This document shows, piece after piece, positions 26,919-35,011 of a stretch of DNA of 64,000 nt; positions within the stretch are counted from its first letter, which is position 1; each line of letters begins with the position of its first letter. The DNA is from Aeromonas enteropelogenes. Lineage in GTDB: Bacteria > Pseudomonadota > Gammaproteobacteria > Enterobacterales > Aeromonadaceae. The notes beneath the pieces were generated by a model, which had not been told where the DNA came from, ran no database searches, and saw nothing but the letters and a program-made list of their open reading frames with translations. The stretch is from assembly GCF_000819845.1 (NCBI RefSeq), contig NZ_CDCG01000004.1, positions 186,001-250,000 of the forward strand, read 5' to 3'. Made by a program: the position numbers and the translations under genes.

Positions 26919-27686
26919 ATGCTCAAGATTGCCGATCACACCTTCTCCTCGCGCCTCTTCACCGGCACCGGCAAGTTTGCCCGCCCGGATCTGATGGCCG
27001 CCGCCATCGAGGCGAGCGGCTCCCAGCTCGTCACCATGGCCATCAAGCGCCTCGAACCGGGCAAGGCCCACGACGATATCCTCAGCCCCTTGCTGCAACT
27101 CGGGGTCAAGCTCTTGCCCAACACCTCCGGCGCCAAGACCGCCGCCGAGGCGGTGTTTGCCGCCCACCTTGCCCGTGAGGCGCTGGGAACGAACTGGCTC
27201 AAGCTCGAGATCCACCCCGATCCCCGCTATCTCTTACCCGATCCCATCGAGACGCTGAAAGCCGCCGAGCAGCTGGTGAAAGAGGGCTTCGTGGTGCTGC
27301 CTTACTGCGGCGCCGACCCCGTGCTGTGCAAACGGCTGGAAGAGGTGGGCTGCGCCGCCGTGATGCCGCTCGGCGCGCCCATCGGTTCCAATCAGGGGCT
27401 GGTGACCCGGGAGTTTCTCTCCATCATCGTCGAGCAGGCCAATGTGCCTGTGGTGGTGGATGCGGGGATCGGTGCGCCTAGCCACGCGGCCGCCGCCTTT
27501 GAGCTCGGCGCCGACGCCGTGCTGGTCAACACCGCCATCGCGGTGAGCAGCGATCCGGTTGCCATGGGCCGCGCCTTCGCGTTGGCCTGCAGCGCCGGGC
27601 GCAGCGCCTATGAGGCGGGCCTGGGTGCGCGCGGCGTGCAGGCCCAGGCCTCCAGCCCGCTCACCGATTTTCTGGGGGCGCTATGA
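26919..27686 (+). CDS. thiG: Thiazole synthase
   Basis: ThiG builds the thiazole phosphate ring from deoxyxylulose phosphate, dehydroglycine (from ThiH) and ThiS thiocarboxylate. It is 255 residues with a TIM-barrel fold. The Schiff-base lysine lies in MAIKRLEP, followed by [40 protein letters not shown] and [17 protein letters not shown] sits a few bases upstream of ATG 26919. The last four bases overlap the thiH start. Confidence 0.96.
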   Translation: MLKIADHTFSSRLFTGTGKFARPDLMAAAIEASGSQLVTMAIKRLEPGKAHDDILSPLLQLGVKLLPNTSGAKTAAEAVFAAHLAREALGTNWLKLEIHPDPRYLLPDPIETLKAAEQLVKEGFVVLPYCGADPVLCKRLEEVGCAAVMPLGAPIGSNQGLVTREFLSIIVEQANVPVVVDAGIGAPSHAAAAFELGADAVLVNTAIAVSSDPVAMGRAFALACSAGRSAYEAGLGARGVQAQASSPLTDFLGAL

Positions 27687-28954
27687 GTCAGCATGCCAAT
27701 GACCCCACCCCAATCCTCCCCTTGTCAGGGGAGGGTGCGTTGACTCCGCCCTCTTGTGAAGTAGGAGACCGGGGGGGCGGATTAACACCTCCCCCTTATG
27801 AAGGGGGAGGCCGGGAGGGGGTTGAGAGAAAGTCCGAGAGCTTCCTCGATCGCTGGCAGGCGCTTGATTGGGACGATGTGGGGATGCAGGTGCGTGCCAA
27901 GACCGCCGCCGATGTAGCGCGAGCGCTGAGCGCCCCCCGCCGCACCCTGGTCGATTTTATGGCGCTGATCTCCCCAGCCGCCGAAGCCTATCTACCGCAG
28001 ATGGCCGCCGAGGCCGAGCGGCTGACCCGCCAGCGCTTTGGCAACACCATTGGCTTCTATGTGCCCCTCTATCTGTCGAACCTGTGCGCCAACGACTGCA
28101 CCTACTGCGGCTTCTCCATGAGCAACCGCCTCAAGCGCAAGACCTTGAACACAGAGGAGATAGAGCGCGAGTGTCTGGCCATCAAGGCGCGTGGTTTCGA
28201 CAGCGTGCTGCTGGTGACCGGCGAGCACGAGCACAAGGTGGGGCTCGCCTATTTTCGCGAGGTGATGCCCATCATCCGCCGCCACTTCAGCACGGTGGCG
28301 ATGGAAGTGCAGCCCCTCTTGCAAGCTGAATATGCCGAGCTCAAGAGCCTCGGCCTAGACTCCGTCATGGTCTATCAGGAGACCTACCACGCCTCCACCT
28401 ACGCTCGCCACCATCTGCGCGGCAACAAGCGGGACATCGCATGGCGCCTCGCCACGCCGGACCGGCTCGGCCGCGCCGGTATCGACAAGATTGGCTTGGG
28501 GGCGCTGATCGGCCTCTCTGCGGATTGGCGCGCCGACAGTTATTTTGTCGCCGAGCACCTGAGCTGGCTTGAGCGCCACCACTGGCAGAGCCGTTATTCC
28601 CTGTCGTTTCCGCGCCTGCGCCCCTGCACTGGCGGGCTGGAGCCGGAAGTGATCATGTCGGATCGCCAGCTGGCCCAGCTTATCTGCGCCTGGCGCCTCT
28701 TCTCGCCGACCCTGGACTTGTCCCTCTCGACCCGGGAATCGCCGGCGTTTCGCAACGGCGCGGTGCGCCTTGGCATCACCCAGATGTCGGCCGAGTCGCG
28801 CACCCAGCCGGGTGGCTATGCGGAAGGGGATGCTGAGGAGCTGGAGCAGTTCGCCATCCACGACGACCGCCCGGTGGGGGAGGTGGCCGCCGCTGTGCGC
28901 CAGGCGGGATTGCAGCCGGTGTTTAAAGATTGGGAGCCGTTTTTGGGCCGATAG
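27683..28954 (+). CDS. thiH: 2-iminoacetate (dehydroglycine) synthase with N-terminal insertion
   Basis: Radical SAM tyrosine lyase that makes dehydroglycine for ThiG. It has 423 residues, against 377 in E. coli. The radical SAM motif CANDCTYC gives Cys135, Cys139 and Cys142; [21 protein letters not shown] and [10 protein letters not shown] are typical. Ordinary ThiH sequence begins only at [12 protein letters not shown] (about residue 54). Residues about 6-47 are encoded by palindromic repeat DNA and are rich in Pro, Gly and Glu. The ATG at 27683 overlaps the thiG stop, and no start codon lies between the repeat and FLDRW, so the repeat is translated. The frame is intact; whether activity is normal is unknown. 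Confidence 0.92.
   Translation: MSQHANDPTPILPLSGEGALTPPSCEVGDRGGGLTPPPYEGGGREGVERKSESFLDRWQALDWDDVGMQVRAKTAADVARALSAPRRTLVDFMALISPAAEAYLPQMAAEAERLTRQRFGNTIGFYVPLYLSNLCANDCTYCGFSMSNRLKRKTLNTEEIERECLAIKARGFDSVLLVTGEHEHKVGLAYFREVMPIIRRHFSTVAMEVQPLLQAEYAELKSLGLDSVMVYQETYHASTYARHHLRGNKRDIAWRLATPDRLGRAGIDKIGLGALIGLSADWRADSYFVAEHLSWLERHHWQSRYSLSFPRLRPCTGGLEPEVIMSDRQLAQLICAWRLFSPTLDLSLSTRESPAFRNGAVRLGITQMSAESRTQPGGYAEGDAEELEQFAIHDDRPVGEVAAAVRQAGLQPVFKDWEPFLGR
27698..27823 (+). repeat. In-frame palindromic repeat insertion inside thiH
   Basis: Two strong palindromes, CCTCCCC-TTGTCA-GGGGAGG (27715-27734) and CCTCCCCC-TTATGAA-GGGGGAGG (27788-27810), flank a decayed third unit with loop TTGTGAA (about 27750-27767). 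Spacing is about 36 bases. The units look like dispersed REP-type repeats that normally sit between genes. The edges are approximate. Confidence 0.75.
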
Positions 28955-29470
28955 GGGCGGCCATGCCCCCCTTTGCTGGTGGCACCCCGGCGTCCAGCCA
29001 GACTCCGTGCCTGTGGCAAGCAGGCACGGCTGCGCCGTGCAATCGTAGGGTCGATTAGCTGTCAGGCGTAATCGTCCGCTCCGTATGATGGGGGAATGGC
29101 ACGGCCTTGCCGTGCAGGACGCGAGGCCGCTGGCCTCGAAGGGGTTTCGCCCGCCCTTCGGGCTTGGGCGAGTAACTTTTCTTTGCGTGGCCAAAGAAAA
29201 GTCACCAATCGAGCGGCCACCCCCGCTTATTCACCAGACTGACGTCGGGTTCCTTCGGCTCACCCGCCTGTCCGACGGTACGCGCCGACGGGCCTTTGGC
29301 CTTCGCCATCCATGGCTTCGGCCAAAGTCCGCTTCGAACATCCCTGTTCTCGCGCCAAATCGGGTCGAGCTGTGCTTACCCTTTCCCGATTTGGCCCATG
29401 GCCCGGCGCCGCTCTCTCGACATCCTGTCTCGCGGCCTGGATAAGCGGGCTCGCCTCAGCGAATAAGAGG
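28955..29470. repeat. Intergenic mosaic of hairpins after thiH
   Basis: No credible gene lies in this 516-bp stretch. It is a chain of inverted repeats: GCACGG..CCGTGC twice (near 29023-29040 and 29099-29115), GAGGCC..GGCCTC (about 29123-29137), ACTTTTCTTTG (29175-29185) with CAAAGAAAAGT (29192-29202), and CCAAATCGGG (29355-29364) with CCCGATTTGG (29385-29394). The segment around CTTTGCGTGGCCAAAG recalls a dispersed proteobacterial repeat often mis-called as a gene. A weak hairpin at 28954-28969 could help end the thi transcript. Confidence 0.55.
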
Positions 29471-29521
29471 AAAGCAAGACGTCGGTTTGAGGCCAGTGTC
29501 AGGTGATAACTGGATCTGTAC
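29471..29521 (+). repeat. Left 51-bp terminal inverted repeat of AT-rich island
   Basis: This pairs with 30883-30933 in opposite orientation: 41 of 51 positions agree when one arm is reverse-complemented, including the uninterrupted core GTGTCAGGTGATAACT. Nine of ten differences are transitions. The inner edge is TGTACA in both arms. Confidence 0.8.
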
Positions 29522-29590
29522 AGCCAAATTTATTTGTTGCCTGATTTAGGAAATAGTCTCACTCATTCCACTGCTTATATTAACAATACG

Positions 29591-30865
29591 CTACACATTT
29601 ATTTTGAATTTTAAGATTGGATTTGATAGTTCAAATTCATCTCGAAGCATGAATTGTATTTCATTAATTGATTTTTCTGACAATGAGGCAATTAGTATCT
29701 TGGCTTCGCTTTTTTTATGTAACACATTGGGATTATCGACAGGAAATCCGTTAAAAACAGAATCTCCATCTATAGAAGAACTATAAATAACCCCCTTGAC
29801 ATTAAATGATTTACTTTGCAGAAACGTATTAAATAGTGAATCTGCCGTTTCACCTGTACCATATATATATATATCACCATCGACTACTTCTTTAGCCGTA
29901 TCGAAATCAACAATATTGAATAGGTCACCGTAAAACCTAAGAAACTCAATTATTCCAACGGGACTCTGGGCTATATAATCAATTGACAAGGATGAACACT
30001 CATTACAAATTTCCATGCCATTTCTTTTTTTTTGAATTTCTATAAGATCCATATCGAATAGATTGCCAACCAGCCCTTGTTCTCCACATGCCTTTTCCAT
30101 TGCACAGCACATGAGTACGTTACTATTTTCATCTATCGAAAGACGCTCAAATTGCGGGCAGATATAATTTGCTGGCCTGCGTAACTGCAGTTCTCTCAAA
30201 TGGTCGGTAAAAACCTCTGTAGAAATCATTTCAATATGCTGAGGCGACATGTTTTTCGTTAGAAAATGACGAAACATGTCATAACCATTTAAATATGCAA
30301 GTGAAGGGACAAAAACCATATCATTTTTTTTTGCAAAAGCTGCAGCGGAATTTATCTCATCCAAGTTAAATTTATATATATGATACGCAAGAACCATTTC
30401 ACCTACATAGTTGTTTTCTCGAAGAGATAAAGCCATATCGGAAATGTTTTTTATAATTCTATCAAATTTAAAACCATGGATCCTATCATAGGATGCTTGA
30501 CTAAATCCTGGCATTGAAAAAGTAATGCTTTTGAGATTGGATAATTCATCCTTATTGAAATCAGTGCATTTTGATGCATTAGTGCTAAGGTTATAATATA
30601 GACCTTTCGACTTTATTATCTCAATGATTTCTTTAAGTTCTTTATGTAAAAAAGGCTCACCCCAGCTATATAAAACAACCTCACTACCACAACTAATAAC
30701 CCCTTTGTTTAACATGTGTTCAATGGAGTTATGGAATTCTTGTACTCCAATAAATGAACCTTGCTTACGATGTGCAGAGCCAGATATGGATTTTTTCCCA
30801 CTAACACAATATCGACAGTGTGCGTTGCACACCCCTGAAATGTCGAAGTAAATTGTCTTAAACAT
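29591..30865 (-). CDS. Radical SAM/SPASM-like protein with C-terminal Rossmann-like domain
   Basis: A 424-residue protein, much more AT-rich than any neighbour. The radical SAM motif is C-x3-C-x2-C at Cys13, Cys17 and Cys20, close to the N-terminus, followed by the glycine motif LYSWGEPFLH (65-74). A second cluster is likely from Cys236, Cys253/254, Cys287 and Cys290, a SPASM or twitch pattern. Residues about 330-424 form a separate Rossmann-like unit (DIYIYGTGETADSLF, then KGVIYSSS, NGFPVD and ILIASL), as seen in sugar or NAD-binding modules. The start has AAGGG eight bases upstream. It is the only gene between two inverted repeats, and no precursor peptide gene is adjacent. A role in sugar or surface-polymer modification is only a guess. 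Confidence 0.85.
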   Translation of the reverse strand: MFKTIYFDISGVCNAHCRYCVSGKKSISGSAHRKQGSFIGVQEFHNSIEHMLNKGVISCGSEVVLYSWGEPFLHKELKEIIEIIKSKGLYYNLSTNASKCTDFNKDELSNLKSITFSMPGFSQASYDRIHGFKFDRIIKNISDMALSLRENNYVGEMVLAYHIYKFNLDEINSAAAFAKKNDMVFVPSLAYLNGYDMFRHFLTKNMSPQHIEMISTEVFTDHLRELQLRRPANYICPQFERLSIDENSNVLMCCAMEKACGEQGLVGNLFDMDLIEIQKKRNGMEICNECSSLSIDYIAQSPVGIIEFLRFYGDLFNIVDFDTAKEVVDGDIYIYGTGETADSLFNTFLQSKSFNVKGVIYSSSIDGDSVFNGFPVDNPNVLHKKSEAKILIASLSEKSINEIQFMLRDEFELSNPILKFKINV

Positions 30866-30882
30866 ATAAAGCCCTTCATCTA

Positions 30883-30933
30883 TGTACAGACCTAGTTATC
30901 ACCTGACACCTGCCTCAAACTGGTGTCTCATTT
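30883..30933 (-). repeat. Right 51-bp terminal inverted repeat of AT-rich island
   Basis: Counterpart of 29471-29521. Its inner edge is only 17 bp from the start codon of the radical SAM gene, so that gene's promoter must lie within or beyond this repeat. Confidence 0.8.
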
Positions 30934-31316
30934 ACGCTACTTTAGAGCGCACATCCTTCGGTATCAATTTCAGTCCCTTTTTGAACATGATCTAACCCAC
31001 TATCCATACACACAAATCAGTTCCTGAATTGCCCATGCATTATTCAGAAGCTATAGCGCTGGCCTTCCCATCCATCGAAGATATATGACCACTTATAGGG
31101 GGTATCTTCCTAATACAGGTCCTTGAGATAGTTTGAAGACCCGTATGATACCCCAGAGAGGCCTTGTTGCTCAAATCGGGGAACTATCTGTCATCTCGGT
31201 GATCTGATCCTGTAGAGCCGTCTCGACAAATACTGGACAGATACTGAGACACCCACCATTTTGACAGCGGTGTAGCGCGAAGCTTGGCTTAAGCGACAGC
31301 GAAGGGGGAACTTGCC
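30934..31316. other. Non-coding stretch between island and transposase relic
   Basis: No gene with coding signals on either strand was seen. Composition is intermediate between the island and the core genome. The end (GACAAATACTGGACAGATACTGAGACACCC, read in part) resembles flanks of IS200-like elements, but this is weak. It probably represents decayed mobile DNA. Confidence 0.35.
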
Positions 31317-32070
31317 ATGACCATCGCCCGCTCACGTTAGATCAATCTGCAGAATACGTTCTACTACCACCTAGTGCTGAAAGTGGATGCAGGGCAGGCG
31401 CAGGGTTGGAGCGAGCAGGAGGTGGCCGAGCGCTGGGCCGGGTTGTTTCAGTGGCCGCTGCTCGACGCTGGTATCAGGGGGGATACCCTGATTGAGCCAG
31501 AGCTCTCGGGATTGCAAGGGCTGATAGAAGAGTAGCGTGGCCGACTCTATTCCATCTGCTGGTTTGTGCGCCTGCTCAATGAGGGGCTGGCCCGTCAGGC
31601 CAATCAGGAAGATAGCTGCAAGGGTCACTTCAGGGAGGGGCGTTTCAAGAGCCAGGCCCTGCTGACGGAATCGGCGCTATTGGCCTGCATGGCCTATGTG
31701 GAGCTCAACCCCGTGCGAGCCAAGTTGGCTGAGACACCTGAAGAAGAGTGACTACACCAGCATCAGCCAGCGTCTGGGAAGAGCACAAACCACCGAGTTG
31801 CCACCCCTGCTACTCTCTTTCGCTCAGAAGGGTAAACCCGAGTCACTCCCCTACACCTTCACCGACTATCTGGTCTTGGTCGACTGGATCAGCCGTGCCA
31901 TTCGCGACGACAAGCTGGGACATATTCCCGAGGCGCTTTCCTCCATCCTGCAACGGTTGCAACTCGATGGTGATGACTGGCTCAAGAAGGTGAGGCTGTT
32001 CAAGCGACGCGGTATCCGGGCCGTTGACCACGGTGTGGCTCGAGAACTCTACGCCCACCACTGCGGGTAG
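31317..32070 (+). pseudogene. Decayed REP-associated (IS200-like, Y1) transposase
   Basis: Remnant of a tyrosine HUH transposase. ATG 31317 opens MTIARSR and meets an in-frame TAG at once. It resumes INLQNTFYYHLVLKVDAG, where the start of the gene is fused to the region that should hold the HxH motif, so about 60 codons look deleted and the motif is lost. A second in-frame TAG follows LQGLIEE. The reading then passes [36 protein letters not shown], and a frameshift near 31735-31755 carries the match into another frame ([10 protein letters not shown] ... FTDYLVLVDWISRAIRDDK) to the stop at 32070. It is not functional. It lies beside the inverted-repeat island and may be a relic of past insertions here. 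Confidence 0.85.
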
Positions 32071-32332
32071 TGACGATGTAACCAGCCTGCAGTCTGAATC
32101 TTTTTAGTGCCTCTCGATGACACCGTATTATCCAGGCTTGTCTGGCATGACCCACCGCTATTGTCTCCGTGTGGATTTCGTATCCGCAACAGCCATATTG
32201 TGAGTTCTCATCCAACTGCTCTGGCGGTAACGCTAGTCCGTCGTGCCGTTATGAGAGGCATCCAGATGCCTGCATGATGAGTCAGTGCCTTATACAAAAC
32301 AGTGGGAGTCCCCAAATGAGGAGTGACATGCT

Positions 32333-32875
32333 TCAGTTGGCGGGAACAAGGACGTAGATATGTGCATCAAGGGGTTGGCCATGAAGGAAGATGCGATTTC
32401 TGGCCCGGCATTCAAAGGTGGCCCCGGCGGCGATGGCAACGGCTTCGCTGGCCGTGTTGTCGACCCCCATCACGATCTCCAGCCGAAATAGACCCAACTG
32501 CTGAAAGCCGAAGTCACGGAGCAGGGCGACGGCCTGCCTAGCGATGCCGCAGCCTTGGCGGGATTGCCGTACCCAATAGCCGATATTGCCGTAGCGATGA
32601 TGGGGCGACAGCTGGTTGATGCCAGCGCCACCCAAGAGCTGGCCGGTGGTGGCGCAGAAAATGCCCATGTCAAAGGCACGTCCTGCGGCGCGATCCTGAT
32701 CGCAGCTGGCAAACCAGGCCAGCGCCTGCTCCTGGTTGAACGAGGGAGTGCACCAGCTCATCCAGCTGCCGACCGTCTCGATCGATTCGTGGGCCGCTCG
32801 GACAAACTCATCGGCATCGCCCGGCTCGAAGGGGCGGATCACGATCTGGGTGTTGGCAAGGGTGGTGAGCTGCAT
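32333..32875 (-). CDS. GNAT-family N-acetyltransferase (RimJ/RimL-like)
   Basis: Acetyl-CoA-dependent N-acetyltransferase of 180 residues. The fold reads IVIRPFEPGDADEF, ..GGAGINQL, GNIGYWVRQSRQGCGIARQAV (the acetyl-CoA P-loop region, QGCGIA) and LEIVMGVDNTASEAVAIAAGATFE. It resembles RimJ/RimL proteins that acetylate protein N-termini or small amines; the substrate is not known. It is the last gene of a probable four-gene operon, 22 bp after the secreted protein gene. Its start region is strikingly like that of the other GNAT gene in this operon. Confidence 0.88.
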   Translation of the reverse strand: MQLTTLANTQIVIRPFEPGDADEFVRAAHESIETVGSWMSWCTPSFNQEQALAWFASCDQDRAAGRAFDMGIFCATTGQLLGGAGINQLSPHHRYGNIGYWVRQSRQGCGIARQAVALLRDFGFQQLGLFRLEIVMGVDNTASEAVAIAAGATFECRARNRIFLHGQPLDAHIYVLVPAN

Positions 32876-32897
32876 AGGGCCTCCTGCTTGAGGGTGG

Positions 32898-33413
32898 CTA
32901 TGGGGCGGCGCTGCCCAGTTGCTTGAGGTAAGCGGTCAGCGAGAATGGCTGAGCAAATTCCTTCAGGCTGGATAGCCGCTCCAACTCTGCCTGACTCATC
33001 TGCTGCAACTGGGTTTTCTGGGCTGGCTTCAGGGTGGTAGCCCTTGCCTTGATCAGGGTGTCGAGAAAGGTGCCGTCTCCCTCTACGGCTTGATGGAACG
33101 CCTTGAGCGCCAGCGCATCGACCTCTGCTGCGGTGCAGCGTTCCATGCTCTTCTCATGCAGATAGATAAGCGCGGTCACTTGTTGTCCCCTCTCCAGCGA
33201 CCAGAAGGGGTCGCTTTTCGCGGGCAGTGTGGCGCCGTGTTGTGACTTGATCGCTTCGCACCGCTCAAACGCCGGATCCAGGTCGTGCAGTGACAGGGCA
33301 AGGGCGCTGGAACTGAGCGCAAGTAGCGGGAAGAGCAAAGCAAGGCGTAGATGGAGAGGACAACAGCAGTCATTCGGCGTCTTGTCTGTTGCTGGGAGGT
33401 TCAACTTTCTCAT
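32898..33413 (-). CDS. Small secreted protein of unknown function
   Basis: Protein of 171 residues with an N-terminal hydrophobic segment (about residues 22-40, LRLALLFPLLALSSSALA) preceded by a charged stretch, consistent with a signal peptide or anchor. The mature part is alpha-helical and charged, with two cysteines (FERCEAIK and MERCTAAE) that could form a disulphide. I recognise no family. It starts four bases after the stop of the GNAT gene at 33418, so it is in the same transcript as the acetyltransferases. Confidence 0.72.
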   Translation of the reverse strand: MRKLNLPATDKTPNDCCCPLHLRLALLFPLLALSSSALALSLHDLDPAFERCEAIKSQHGATLPAKSDPFWSLERGQQVTALIYLHEKSMERCTAAEVDALALKAFHQAVEGDGTFLDTLIKARATTLKPAQKTQLQQMSQAELERLSSLKEFAQPFSLTAYLKQLGSAAP

Positions 33414-33417
33414 CGGC

Positions 33418-33837
33418 TTATAACTGCTCCTGCTTTTTCAGAAAGTAACTCACATGCCCCGGCGGCATATCGGGCAGCTGACCAAAGATCTCGTAGCCCT
33501 GCTTCTGGTAGAAGGGGAGGGCCTGAAAACTGGTGGTTTCGAGATGAAAATTGGTGATGCCTTGGCTTCTGGCGTACTGCTCCATGGCGGAGAGCAGGCG
33601 GGCACCCCAGCCAGTTTGACGGATGGCGTCATCGACCCAGAGCCCCTCAATATGGAGCCAGCCCCATTTTATCTCCCCCAGAATACCGCCCAGCACCACC
33701 CCTTCTTCATCCTTGATAAAGCTGGCGATCCGCTCGCGATGGAGGGGGCCGGTGACTGCTTCGTTGAAACCGTTAAGGCCACGACGCAGGGCCTCGAATT
33801 CATGGGCCTGAGGCGGTTGGGGTGGGGTTAGTTGCAT
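33418..33837 (-). CDS. GNAT-family N-acetyltransferase
   Basis: Acetyl-CoA-dependent acetyltransferase of 139 residues. It reads FIKDEEGVVLGGILGEI, then WLHIEGLWVDDAIRQTGWGARLLSAME (acetyl-CoA loop QTGWGA) and FHLETTSFQALPFYQKQGYEIFGQL, a typical GNAT core with the C-terminal tyrosine region. The substrate is unknown. It lies 28 bp after the Vat-like gene and four bases before the secreted protein gene. Its ribosome site and first codons match those of the GNAT gene at 32333-32875. Confidence 0.9.
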   Translation of the reverse strand: MQLTPPQPPQAHEFEALRRGLNGFNEAVTGPLHRERIASFIKDEEGVVLGGILGEIKWGWLHIEGLWVDDAIRQTGWGARLLSAMEQYARSQGITNFHLETTSFQALPFYQKQGYEIFGQLPDMPPGHVSYFLKKQEQL

Positions 33838-33865
33838 GGTGCTTCCTGCTTGATGGTGGTCGTCT

Positions 33866-34501
33866 CTATCGGGTTGCCGCTTCCAGCTCGGCGATCTCCC
33901 CGCTGCTAATCAGCGCCACGTGCTGGCTGATCCGTTCCACCGGCCAGTCCCACCAGGCGATGGCGTTGAGACGGGCGATGGTGTCGTCGTCGAAGCGGTA
34001 GCGGATCACCTTGGCGGGGTTGCCGCCGACCACGGCGTAATCGGGCACGTCAGTGGTGACCACGGCGCGGGCGGCGATGATGGCGCCGTTACCGACCTTC
34101 ACCCCCGGCATGATCAGGGCCTCGTAACCTATCCAGACGTCGTTGCCAACCACGGTATCCCCCTTGTAGGGGAGGGTGCCAGGTTTGGGGGCGGCACTCT
34201 CCCAACCGTTGCCGAAGATAAAGAAGGGGTAGGTGGAGGGGCCCGAGCTCTGGTGGTGGGCACCGTTCATGATGAACTTGACCCCGCGGGCTATAGCGCA
34301 GAACTTGCCGATGATGAGCTTGTCGCCGACGAAGGGGAAGTGGTAGAGGACGTTGCGCTCGAAGCCTGCCGAATCCTCAGGGTCATCGTAGTAGGTGTAC
34401 TCCCCCACTTCGATATTGGGCCCCTTGATGGTGTTCTTGATAAAGCACACCTGGGGGAAGCCCGCCATGGGGTGCGGGTTGGTGGGGTCGGGTCCGTGCA
34501 T
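33866..34501 (-). CDS. Vat/CatB-family xenobiotic O-acetyltransferase
   Basis: Left-handed beta-helix acetyltransferase of 211 residues, of the family that inactivates streptogramin A and, in CatB relatives, chloramphenicol. The pattern follows Vat(D): [25 protein letters not shown], the catalytic histidine in MNGAHH (His82/83), [20 protein letters not shown] and [12 protein letters not shown] 34501 follows AAAGGAG at good spacing; a longer frame to 34591 exists. It heads a probable four-gene operon with two GNAT genes and a secreted protein. Gram-negative chromosomal members are usually intrinsic; the actual substrate is not shown by sequence. Confidence 0.9.
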   Translation of the reverse strand: MHGPDPTNPHPMAGFPQVCFIKNTIKGPNIEVGEYTYYDDPEDSAGFERNVLYHFPFVGDKLIIGKFCAIARGVKFIMNGAHHQSSGPSTYPFFIFGNGWESAAPKPGTLPYKGDTVVGNDVWIGYEALIMPGVKVGNGAIIAARAVVTTDVPDYAVVGGNPAKVIRYRFDDDTIARLNAIAWWDWPVERISQHVALISSGEIAELEAATR

Positions 34502-35011
34502 GGGGTGCTCCTTTCGAATCTGAGCTCGGGTTACCGTAACGGAATCGAGAGGAGCGGCGCCACCTTTTTGTGGCATGGCGCAGGCTGCCACTCTGAGAGC
34601 CGCCAGATGAGGATATAGAAACAGGCAAAAGTGCTGCCATTGGAGCCCTGTTTGGCGTGGGGCCGGGGGAAAAGGCCCCCGCGGCCGCCGATTCTTTTAC
34701 TGACTGACCCCAGTTGTTATACTCCCGCCCCTCAATGCTGGCCGGCCGGGGATTGAACGCCATCCGGTGCGATGGCGGGCTGGCCGCGCTGGCTTGCCCA
34801 CTCCCCAGCGTATTTCTCCTCCCCGGCTCAGCCGGTTGTGCCGAGCCAGTCGCGCCGTCGGGTGTGACGGTGGCCGCGCATAGGCCGCAGGCGCAGGGCC
34901 GGCGGGAGGAGCCAGTTCAGCGGGCCCTTGTCGCAAGACGGGGGCTTGTCATTTGGCGTGGGCCCTGACGCCACCATAACAACACACGCACAGACACAAC
35001 GCAGGATAGAT
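34502..35011 (+). other. Intergenic region with hairpin-rich leader of the YjiH-like gene
   Basis: A divergent interval of 510 bp. On the plus strand a GC hairpin (GGGGCCGGGGG near 34659) precedes a possible -10 (TATACT near 34725). The following leader of about 280 nt folds several stems: GCCATC/GATGGC (34759-34776), GGCTC/GAGCC (34825-34847), AGGGCC/GGCCCT (34895-34928), CTTG/CAAG (34927-34937) and GGCGT/ACGCC (34955-34972). A purine-rich site and ATG 35012 follow. I could not match it to a known riboswitch. Confidence 0.5.

Noticed and set aside
29085-29444. Open frame of 119 codons after thiH
   Set aside because: It runs through a chain of inverted repeats, and such translated repeat products are a known annotation artefact.
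32180-32330. Integron attC-like site before the GNAT gene
   Set aside because: A few bases resemble core sites, but the paired RYYYAAC/GTTRRRY arrangement is absent and no integrase or cassette is present.
34502-34591. Leader peptide attenuator upstream of the Vat-like gene
   Set aside because: The in-frame upstream codons and a short hairpin are present, but there is no separate leader start with a ribosome site and no terminator alternative.
34740-35000. Cobalamin or guanidine riboswitch before the YjiH-like gene
   Set aside because: I looked for the B12 box and for the guanidine ACGG-loop arrangement; isolated fragments occur, but the required order of elements does not.
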